Made by a program: the position numbers and the translations under genes. 64,000 bases of DNA from JAICKN01 sp036489565 (GTDB lineage: Bacteria; Acidobacteriota; Terriglobia; Terriglobales; Acidobacteriaceae), in the NCBI GenBank assembly GCA_036489565.1, contig DASXFN010000083.1, forward strand, positions 1 through 64,000, written 5' to 3'. Position 1 is the first letter of the stretch, and the number at the start of each line of letters is the position of its first letter. The notes beneath the pieces are model-generated. The model was given only the letters and a program-made list of their open reading frames with translations. It was not told the origin of the DNA and did not search any database. Shown piece by piece: positions 34,601 through 41,846 of this stretch.

Positions 34601-35554
34601 ATGACAGATTCAACTTCTAACATCGCGTTCTTGTTCCCCGGACAAGGTTCACAAGCCGTCGGCATGGGCAAAGATCTGGCGGAGAAGTATCCCATCGCCA
34701 AGCACACATTCGAGGAAGCCGACGAAGCGTTTGGCTACAAGCTGTCGCAGTTGTGCTTTGAAGGGCCTGAAGACCAACTGAAACTTACGGAAATCACGCA
34801 GCCCGCAATCCTTACCGCTTCAGTTGCCGCGTGGCGCGTGCTCAACGAAAAAGGCTTGAAGCCATCACTGGTTGCGGGACACAGCCTGGGAGAATATTCT
34901 GCCCACGTCGCTGCTGGCACCATTACTTTTGCCGATGCAGTCCGAACGGTGAGAAATCGCGGCAAGTATATGCAGGAAGCTGTTCCGGTTGGCATGGGAG
35001 GGATGGCGGCAATCCTGGGATTGGACTTGGAAAAAGTCACGGCAATTTGCGCCGATGCCGCACAGGGAGAAATTTGCGCTCCAGCAAACATTAATTCGCC
35101 AGAGCAGATAGCCATTTCAGGTCATGCTGCTGCCGTCGAACGCGCTAGAAAACTCGCCACAGAACGAGGCGCCAAAAAAGCTATCGCATTGGCCGTGAGC
35201 GCCCCTTTTCATTCTTTGCTGATGAAGCCCGCGCAGGAGCGGTTGGCGCAGGATTTAAATGCGATCAAATTTGCCGATCCCTCGGTTGCGGTCGTTTGCA
35301 ACGTGGATGCTGCGTTTGTGCAGAATGCCGCTGGCAGTCGCGATGCGCTGGTCCGTCAGGTAACAGGAGCGGTCCGCTGGGTGGATTGCATGAAGCTGAT
35401 GATCGCAAAAAACGTCAGCGCTTATGTGGAAGTGGGGCCGGGCAAAGTCCTCTGCGGTCTGATGCGGCAAATTGATCGTTCAAAAACTTGTGTAAATGTG
35501 GGAGATGAAGCTTCACTGCAGAAGGCGTTGGAGCAACTGGCAGCGAAAGTTTAA
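34601..35554 (+). CDS. fabD: malonyl-CoA:ACP acyltransferase
   Basis: A 317-residue FabD: AFLFPGQGSQAVGMGKDL at the N-terminus, the active-site Ser95 in VAGHSLGEYSAHVAAG, GGMAAILGL and the catalytic His in SAPFHSLLMKPA. It loads malonyl groups onto acyl carrier protein for fatty-acid chain elongation. It is separated from the rpmF-plsX operon by a divergent hydrolase, has its own palindromic promoter region, and no fabH, fabG or acpP follows here. Confidence 0.96.
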   Translation: MTDSTSNIAFLFPGQGSQAVGMGKDLAEKYPIAKHTFEEADEAFGYKLSQLCFEGPEDQLKLTEITQPAILTASVAAWRVLNEKGLKPSLVAGHSLGEYSAHVAAGTITFADAVRTVRNRGKYMQEAVPVGMGGMAAILGLDLEKVTAICADAAQGEICAPANINSPEQIAISGHAAAVERARKLATERGAKKAIALAVSAPFHSLLMKPAQERLAQDLNAIKFADPSVAVVCNVDAAFVQNAAGSRDALVRQVTGAVRWVDCMKLMIAKNVSAYVEVGPGKVLCGLMRQIDRSKTCVNVGDEASLQKALEQLAAKV

Positions 35555-35587
35555 GGATTTTCCCGTTCGACCAAGGCGAGAATTGCA

Positions 35588-36010
35588 CTAAGAACGACGG
35601 CCCTCGCTTTGAAAGAACCAGTGCACTCCAAACTTGTCGGCAAGGTGTCCATAGGTGCCGAATGGCATGTCGCGTAGATCATCAAGAAGATCTTTGCTCG
35701 CTCCCTCGGCAAGACCGTCAAATATTTTTCTCAATTCGTCATATGCGTCGGCATGGACGTACATGGCAACTGTGTTGCCCTGTTTGGGAGCCCGCGCAGG
35801 ATGGAGCCAATCTGTGGCGGAGAATTCAATTGCCCCACTCTTGAGCCGCGCGTGCGCGACTCGGTTGTGTTTTTCGGCGGGCATTCCATGCTTCATCGGA
35901 GTGTCTCCGACTTTCGTCATTGCCAGCTCACCACCCAGGCAAGACTGATAAAACGCCATGGCTTCTGCGCAATTGCCTTCGAAGATTAAAAAGGGTGAAA
36001 GGTTTAGCAT
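35588..36010 (-). CDS. VOC-family (PhnB/glyoxalase-like) protein
   Basis: 140 residues from ATG 36010, with a GGGGAG ribosome binding site upstream; an ATG at 36034 exists without one. It has the PhnB-like pattern NLSPFLIFEGNCAEAMAFYQSCLGGEL, then HARLKSGAIEFSATDW and a C-terminal MPFGTYGHLADKFGVHWFFQ. These vicinal-oxygen-chelate proteins (often called 3-demethylubiquinone methyltransferase-like) have no firm function. It precedes no obvious partner. Confidence 0.85.
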   Translation of the reverse strand: MLNLSPFLIFEGNCAEAMAFYQSCLGGELAMTKVGDTPMKHGMPAEKHNRVAHARLKSGAIEFSATDWLHPARAPKQGNTVAMYVHADAYDELRKIFDGLAEGASKDLLDDLRDMPFGTYGHLADKFGVHWFFQSEGRRS

Positions 36011-36044
36011 AGTGTTTTTAACTCCCCCAGGCATTCTCGTTAGG

Positions 36045-36518
36045 TTACTCGACCAGCCAGCCCCACCAATTTCCGCACTGAATTTCAGTTGGCGAAAATG
36101 ACAGCGTGTGATCGTTCTTGTCCACCCAGACGTTCGCTGGTTCGAGGCGATGGTTTACCGTCGCTTGCACAACAACGCCATTGCCTTGGCTTAACGAGCA
36201 ATCGACCGAATAGTTGTTGATGATTCCCCACTCACCGCCCAGGCCCCAGTCGCGGTTGAAATCGCTGTAGGTGTAGTCTTTGAATTTATCGGGATGTTTC
36301 TGCCAATCCGGATCATTGAACCAAATGCCGTACGCAGCACTAAAATTCTTTTGTTGAAGGGCGGCGAAAAACTGGCCCACATGGCGACGCTCGCGATAAT
36401 CGCGAAGGTGGTAGACCGTCCAGGCCACGATGAGAACAATAATGACGGCCGCGATGATGCGCTTGCGTAAGCGACGGTCCCGCGTGGGATCGTATTGCTT
36501 GGCGTCGAGTAGTGTCAT
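36045..36518 (-). CDS. single-pass membrane protein, unknown
   Basis: 157 residues: a basic N-terminus, one transmembrane helix (IIAAVIIVLIVAWTVYHL) and an extracytoplasmic domain (FFAALQQKNFSAAYGIWFND...). The fold of the outer domain resembles NTF2-like or DUF4864-type stress proteins, but I cannot name it. It lies 35 bases upstream of the VOC gene on the same strand. Confidence 0.7.
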   Translation of the reverse strand: MTLLDAKQYDPTRDRRLRKRIIAAVIIVLIVAWTVYHLRDYRERRHVGQFFAALQQKNFSAAYGIWFNDPDWQKHPDKFKDYTYSDFNRDWGLGGEWGIINNYSVDCSLSQGNGVVVQATVNHRLEPANVWVDKNDHTLSFSPTEIQCGNWWGWLVE

Positions 36519-36591
36519 GACTTTCTAAGCATAATGGATTGCGGGCAGGAAGAAAAAGTTCCCAAAAAATCGAATTTCGGCATTATGCCAT

Positions 36592-37596
36592 TTAACGAAG
36601 CGGCAAAATTGGATGTCGGGGCTGTTCGACAAAGGACAACCACTCTTTTGCAATTGTATAATTTGGGAGCCAGCCTGCTGTAGACCACTCCCGAGGAACT
36701 CCGCGTTTCGACTTCTGGATCTTTGCGTCAGTCGCATCAAAAGTTTGGAACCCGAAACTGTCTTTAATATTCGTTTCTCGAGTCTTTATGTACGCAAGCC
36801 AGCCGCGATGCTGATTCATCGCCGCGAGTGTTTCGCATGAAGACACGCATCGTTCCTTCAACACAGCTTTCAACCACAGCAATATTAAGTCCCTGACATT
36901 CGCCGTACAACAATGCGGAGACTTGTTTTGCAAAACAAATAACCATGGAGCACCCTGCTCACGATATTTTTTGAAATATTCATAGGGACGTGCAGTTCCC
37001 GATATATCGTCGGCCCCTCCGGCAATAACCATTTCAGGCACGCCCATCGATCGAGCGGACAAATGAACTGTGTTAATCCCATTCGGCTCATAATGCCCCG
37101 GCGCGGAAAGAATCACGGCGATGACCCGGTCAGGAACCAAACCAACAAATCGCGCCGACAGCGGTCCCGCACCTGAAAACCCCAAAAAAATGAGTTTCGC
37201 AGTTGAGACTTCCCGATGACCGCTCATCTGGGCAAACTGATCAAGAGCGGTGAATAAAGCTCGTCCCAAACCTTCTACAGGATGCATGTTCATATCGCGA
37301 TGATCTTCCGGAGCCTTGCCGGGACAATGTCCATGCAGAAGAATGGCGAGGTGAAATCTCCGAGCAAGCAACATCACCGCAGGATCGCTATAAAGATCAT
37401 GAACATCACGTCCGCGATCAAAAATGACCCAAACAGCACGAATGGGATGCTCGGGCGAAGGAATCGTTAATGTGTAATGACAAACAGCAGCGATATCTTC
37501 ATTCGGTAGTGGTACAACAGAAGTTTCAAAATGCGTAGATTGTGCGAAAGCACATGACGAAGCCAGCAGTAAAATGGCGGCGAACAATCGTATCAA
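36592..37596 (-). CDS. exported alpha/beta-hydrolase-like protein
   Basis: 334 residues with a signal peptide (LFAAILLLASSCAFAQS). The domain has an alpha/beta-hydrolase layout with a nucleophile elbow GFSGAGPL (Ser141), FDRGRDVHDLYSDPAVM and a late MVIAGGADDISGT (possible acid) and NKSPHCC (possible His). Substrate unknown; secreted esterases of this type are common in soil Acidobacteriota. The composition is more AT-rich than its neighbours. Confidence 0.7.
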   Translation of the reverse strand: MIRLFAAILLLASSCAFAQSTHFETSVVPLPNEDIAAVCHYTLTIPSPEHPIRAVWVIFDRGRDVHDLYSDPAVMLLARRFHLAILLHGHCPGKAPEDHRDMNMHPVEGLGRALFTALDQFAQMSGHREVSTAKLIFLGFSGAGPLSARFVGLVPDRVIAVILSAPGHYEPNGINTVHLSARSMGVPEMVIAGGADDISGTARPYEYFKKYREQGAPWLFVLQNKSPHCCTANVRDLILLWLKAVLKERCVSSCETLAAMNQHRGWLAYIKTRETNIKDSFGFQTFDATDAKIQKSKRGVPREWSTAGWLPNYTIAKEWLSFVEQPRHPILPLR

Positions 37597-37730
37597 GTTA
37601 CAGGCCTCCGACTAAATTTCAGCCCTCACATAGAAGAACGCCTCAGCGCCAAATTCGTTCAGCGAATTTTTATCAAAGGATTGCTTTTTTGCCTACAACA
37701 GCTTAGCCCCGTGCCACCAAGTTAGACAGC

Positions 37731-38843
37731 TCAAAGCGTCCGCTTAAACAGCGGCGTAGCCAGGCTCAAGGCAATCACCGCGAACAATGAAAGATAAATA
37801 ATATCGGGGACGATCGCGCTAAAGCCCGCTTCCTTCAGCAGAAGGGACTTGAAGCCGTGTACGGCGAAGGTAAAGGGGTCAACGCTGGCGATCCAGCGCA
37901 GCCACCAGGGAAAAGCCTGAATGGGATAGACCGCGCCGCTGGGGAAAAATAAAAGAGTGTTCAGAATGCCGAAGATGGCGCGAGGCACCAGCGGGTCATC
38001 CACGCGCACCACAATCAGAAACATCATCGTATTGAGCGCAGCAGCGGTAAGCCCAACTATAAGAATCAGGCCAAGGGCAGTGCGGATATCGAAGACCGAA
38101 CTTACTCCCGATAACAAACAGCCGATAAAGGTAATAATCACGCCGGTCATAATCGCTTTGATCACACTGGCGCCGTTCAACCCCAACACCAGTTGGGTTT
38201 TGGTAATCGGAGTAACCAAATATCCTTCATGAACTCCGCGGGCCTTGTCATCTATGTACAGCATGCCGCCGCCGATCATCACAGACATGAATATGGCGAG
38301 CGTAATGGAGCCGGGGAGCAAATACTTCATATATTCAATGTACGGATAAAGCTCGACGATCTCGAGCGCGGTTTGCTGCAAAATACGCGGTTCCACTGTG
38401 GGATTGTTTAGCGTATTCGTGATCTGATTCAATTCATCTTCCAGCGTGCTGCTGATGAACGTGTCAGTATTGTCCACGAGCAAGGCAATGCGAGGCCCGT
38501 CCTTCTCATACACGCGACGCGAATACTGCGGAGGGATTACGATGGCGCCATTAAGTTTTCCATCGCGTACCTCCTGCATCGCCTGCCGCTCATTGTTCAG
38601 GTACACCGGTAGGAAGGTCCTCATGTTGGCGCGGACCGAATCAAAGGCTTCGTGGATTTTGACGGCTTGCGGCCCTCCGTCTTCATCCACCACGCCCAGC
38701 CGCGTGTCGCGAATTTTTCCGCCAAAGGCGTTGCCCAGTACCACCAGTTGGACCAGCGGAAAGATGAGAGAAACAATCATCAAAGCAGGCGAGCGGAAAA
38801 ATTTCCGCATTTCACGTTCGATAATGGCGAATATCCGGTTCAT
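37731..38843 (-). CDS. ABC-2 type transporter permease (YhhJ/YbhR-like)
   Basis: A 370-residue permease: one N-terminal helix, a large periplasmic domain (about residues 50-170), then five C-terminal helices (LPGSITLAIFMSVMIGGGMLY, ALGLILIVGLTAAALNTMMFL, FGILNTLLFFPSGAVYPIQAFPWWLRWI). This is the ABC-2 drug/lipid exporter type. Its gene overlaps the ATPase gene by four bases. It forms the last gene of a TetR-HlyD-ATPase-permease operon. Confidence 0.93.
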   Translation of the reverse strand: MNRIFAIIEREMRKFFRSPALMIVSLIFPLVQLVVLGNAFGGKIRDTRLGVVDEDGGPQAVKIHEAFDSVRANMRTFLPVYLNNERQAMQEVRDGKLNGAIVIPPQYSRRVYEKDGPRIALLVDNTDTFISSTLEDELNQITNTLNNPTVEPRILQQTALEIVELYPYIEYMKYLLPGSITLAIFMSVMIGGGMLYIDDKARGVHEGYLVTPITKTQLVLGLNGASVIKAIMTGVIITFIGCLLSGVSSVFDIRTALGLILIVGLTAAALNTMMFLIVVRVDDPLVPRAIFGILNTLLFFPSGAVYPIQAFPWWLRWIASVDPFTFAVHGFKSLLLKEAGFSAIVPDIIYLSLFAVIALSLATPLFKRTL

Positions 38844-39901
38844 GGCTGTATTCCTGGTCTGGGCGGCATTACATAGCCCATGGCTTTCACGAGTTCGTCG
38901 CGCAACTGTCTTCCGGTGTAGTGCACAAATACGTCATCAAGAGTTGTGTTCTGCACGGAAAGCGATTTCACGGAGGCCCCGTCCTTGACCGCCATTTCAA
39001 CCAATTCAGTGGTCGTGCGAGAACCGTCACCCGTGAGAATGCGATACATTCCCGCCCCTTCATGCTGCACGGAAGTCACGTTGTTCAGCTTGTGCAACCG
39101 CTCCTCCCAATCGGCGGGGGCATTCACAAATTGCGCTTCAATCACATTGGAACCGGGCACGCTGGCTTTGAGGGCCAGAGGCGTGTCGAGCGCCACCAGC
39201 TTTCCATGGTCCACAATGGCAATGCGATCACAGAGCCGGTCGGCTTCATCCATGTAATGCGTGGTAATCAAAATGGTCAGATTGCGGCTGGCCTTAATGT
39301 TCATCAGCATCTCCCAAACGGCGACGCGAGAAACCGGGTCCAGTCCGGTAGTGGGCTCATCCAGAAAAAATATCCGCGGACTATGAACGAGTCCGCGCGC
39401 AATTTCCAGCCGCCGGCGCATGCCGCCGGAAAGCGTCTTTGTCTGCGCATCTTTCCATTTGGTCAAATCCACAAGCTCCAGCAATTCCGCGACGGCAGCA
39501 ATGCGTTTGGCCGTCGGTACGTCGTAGAGCTTGGCGTAAATGTTCATGTTCTCCTCGACGGTGAGGTCGAGATCGCTTGTGAGTGCTTGTGGTATCACGC
39601 CAATTGCTCTCCGCGCCGCATCAGGTTCTTTGCTGACGTCATGGCCAGCGGTGCGGGCCGTCCCGGCAGTAATCGGGATAAGCGTCGTCATCATGCGGAT
39701 GAGCGTGGATTTTCCCGCGCCGTTCGGACCGAGCAGTCCAAAAATTTCGCCTTCTTTTACGTGGAATGACACATCATCGACGGCAGTAAAATCACCATAT
39801 TTTTTGACGATGTGGTCCACGCCAATCGCGTTCGGACGTGCTGCGCCGTTCTCTCCAGAGGAGATTTGCGCGCCGGTGCCGGATTTGGAATCAGTAATCA
39901 T
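38840..39901 (-). CDS. ABC transporter ATP-binding protein
   Basis: A 353-residue ATPase: Walker A GPNGAGKSTLIRMM, signature TLSGGMRRRLEIARGLVH, Walker B IFFLDEPTTGLDPVSR and switch LILITTHYMDEADRLCD. The C-terminal ~100 residues (SVQHEGAGMYRILTGDG...TTLDDVFVHYTGRQL) match the DrrA/CcmA-like regulatory extension. It energises the permease encoded just downstream and overlaps both neighbours by four bases. Confidence 0.95.
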   Translation of the reverse strand: MITDSKSGTGAQISSGENGAARPNAIGVDHIVKKYGDFTAVDDVSFHVKEGEIFGLLGPNGAGKSTLIRMMTTLIPITAGTARTAGHDVSKEPDAARRAIGVIPQALTSDLDLTVEENMNIYAKLYDVPTAKRIAAVAELLELVDLTKWKDAQTKTLSGGMRRRLEIARGLVHSPRIFFLDEPTTGLDPVSRVAVWEMLMNIKASRNLTILITTHYMDEADRLCDRIAIVDHGKLVALDTPLALKASVPGSNVIEAQFVNAPADWEERLHKLNNVTSVQHEGAGMYRILTGDGSRTTTELVEMAVKDGASVKSLSVQNTTLDDVFVHYTGRQLRDELVKAMGYVMPPRPGIQP

Positions 39902-40998
39902 GGTTGTTGCTCTTGCGAAACTTTCTGGGTTGGGGCCGTACCAGCGAGCTGCTCTGGCGTGACGAGCACGTCAGCGGTCATGCCCGGAACGTAATCTCCC
40001 TTGGGATTGGCGAGCCGAACTTTCAGGACGATCGTGCGAATGTCGCGCTTGCGGCGGCTTACATCCCGCTGCGTTGCAAAGTCGGCTTCCGGCGATTTGA
40101 AAAACACCTTGCCGGAAATTTCCGTACCGCCGGGAAGGCGGACGCGCAAGGTATCTCCCAGGCCGATGTGGTCGGATTCCGTCTCCGGAATAGCGGCCCG
40201 CACCCACGTGTCACTGAAGTCTACGATCGTGACAATCGGCTGCCCGGCGTTCAGCACTTCGCCTTCACGCGCCGCCCGGACGGAGACTGTACCGGTCACC
40301 GGCGCATAAATTTTCGTGTATCCCAATCGGACTTCCGCTTCTTTCAGCGCCGCTTCCGTATTGGCAAGTTGCGCTCGCGTGGAGGCAACGGTGCTCTCTG
40401 CGGCATGGGCCTGGTGAGTATTTGCGAGCGCAGTATTCAGATCGGCTTGAGAGGCGGAAACTTGTTGCTTCAAGGCCTCAACCGTGGCCTGCTGCGCTTG
40501 CAGATTGGTTTCTGCCTGCACTTTTTGCTGGTCAGAAGCCACTCCGGATTTCGCGAGCTCGATGGTGCGGCGGCTATCGCTCTGGATCTGTTGCAGCATC
40601 GCTTCTGCCTGCAACAGTTGCGCGCGAGAGGACGCTAATTTTGCGTCGGCGCCGGCTACGCTACTGGTGGTCGAACCGCTCGTTGCCTGGCTGGTGGCCA
40701 TCGAAGCGGCAACCTGCGAGCGGAGACTATCAATCGTCGCGGCAGCGGCATGCGCTTCAGCCTCGAGCTCTGAAGGATCAAGGACCGCGATCAAGTCGCC
40801 TTGCTTGACCTGCGTGCCTTCATCCACCAGCAGTTTCGCCAGGCGGCCTTCGATCTGCGGACTGACGATGACCTGGTTCGCGTCCACCGTGCCAATAAGC
40901 ACCACGTCTTTTGAGCGCGGCGTGGAAACGAAATAATAGACGGCGGAAATCACGATAATAATGCCTAGAATCATGAAAACTCGGTTGCGGGCATTCAC
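39898..40998 (-). CDS. HlyD/EmrA-family periplasmic adaptor
   Basis: A 366-residue membrane-fusion protein with an N-terminal anchor (FMILGIIIVISAVYYFVS), a lipoyl-like hairpin (GRLAKLLVDEGTQVKQGDLIAVLD), long coiled-coil arms rich in Ala/Gln/Ser (residues about 75-215) and a beta-barrel domain (GYTKIYAPVTGTVSVRAA...VRLPGG). It links inner-membrane transport to the outer membrane. It overlaps the TetR gene upstream and the ATPase gene downstream by four bases each. Confidence 0.93.
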   Translation of the reverse strand: MNARNRVFMILGIIIVISAVYYFVSTPRSKDVVLIGTVDANQVIVSPQIEGRLAKLLVDEGTQVKQGDLIAVLDPSELEAEAHAAAATIDSLRSQVAASMATSQATSGSTTSSVAGADAKLASSRAQLLQAEAMLQQIQSDSRRTIELAKSGVASDQQKVQAETNLQAQQATVEALKQQVSASQADLNTALANTHQAHAAESTVASTRAQLANTEAALKEAEVRLGYTKIYAPVTGTVSVRAAREGEVLNAGQPIVTIVDFSDTWVRAAIPETESDHIGLGDTLRVRLPGGTEISGKVFFKSPEADFATQRDVSRRKRDIRTIVLKVRLANPKGDYVPGMTADVLVTPEQLAGTAPTQKVSQEQQP

Positions 40999-41708
40999 TT
41001 GCGTTCTCCTTTGCGAACTCCGGACGAAGTAACTGACGAACTAATGGTCGAATTGAGGGGTGACCTGAAAAGCGCCGCCGAAATGAAATCAAGTACCGCA
41101 GCGCGTCGTTCCGACAGTCGTTCCGGGGTCAGAGGGTCTTCACCGGTCATCAATTTAATGACTGGCACGGTGTTGAAATAAAACACAATCACGGAAATCA
41201 TGGAAGGAATGAACTGCATAACATCCACTGGGCGAAAATCCCCGGAGGCTTGTCCCTGTTTTAAAACATCTGCAATCTTTCCAAATAAAGGACGAAAATA
41301 TTGCTGCACAATCCGCTCAAACTGTGCTGTATTGCCAGCGCGAGTGCGAGTCAATTCCGCGTGCACAAGGCGCGGATAGAGCGCGTGGTTTGCGATGTAA
41401 TCAAAGTGCGCTCCAACATAGGCAAGGATTTTCTCGCGAGGCGGCAAACTGCTTTCGAATGCTGCGTTGATTGTTTCCGCAAGACCACTGAAGACATGGT
41501 CAAGAACCTCGCGGTAGAGCGACTCTTTATCTTTAAAGTAGTAATACAGCAATGCCTTGTTCACATGCGCGCTGCGGGCAATGGAGTCGGTGCGCGCGCC
41601 AGCAATGCCTTCGCGGGCAAACTCCCGCGCCGCCGCCTGCAAAATGGCGGCGCGGCTTTCTTCCGGCTTCCCCCGGGAACCGAGGCGATGAGCAATATGT
41701 GGTCGCAT
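40995..41708 (-). CDS. TetR-family transcriptional regulator
   Basis: A 237-residue TetR/AcrR regulator: the HTH region ILQAAAREFAREGIAGARTDSIARSAHVNKALLYYYFKDKE is split over residues about 20-60, with a ligand-binding helical domain after it. It is the first gene of the efflux operon (HlyD, ATPase, permease follow with four-base overlaps). An imperfect 20-base palindrome (41709-41728) abuts its ATG, so autorepression that also controls the transporter is likely. Confidence 0.92.
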   Translation of the reverse strand: MRPHIAHRLGSRGKPEESRAAILQAAAREFAREGIAGARTDSIARSAHVNKALLYYYFKDKESLYREVLDHVFSGLAETINAAFESSLPPREKILAYVGAHFDYIANHALYPRLVHAELTRTRAGNTAQFERIVQQYFRPLFGKIADVLKQGQASGDFRPVDVMQFIPSMISVIVFYFNTVPVIKLMTGEDPLTPERLSERRAAVLDFISAALFRSPLNSTISSSVTSSGVRKGERK

Positions 41709-41728
41709 TTAATTAACCGGTTAGTTAG
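41709..41728. promoter_or_regulatory. TetR auto-operator candidate
   Basis: TTAATTAACCGGTTAGTTAG is a near-palindrome centred on CCGG, matching at eight of ten base-pair positions. It lies directly next to the TetR start codon (41706-41708). Size and position are typical for a TetR-family operator that represses its own operon. Confidence 0.6.
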
Positions 41729-41846
41729 ATAATAAAGCAATGGGCTCAAAAACGCAATTCCTCCAAAAACAAGCCTTCCATGCAGAACTGGCGCTGCTCT
41801 CGGTGGGTGTTAAAATACTCGCCATTTCCATTAGCTAAAATCATTC

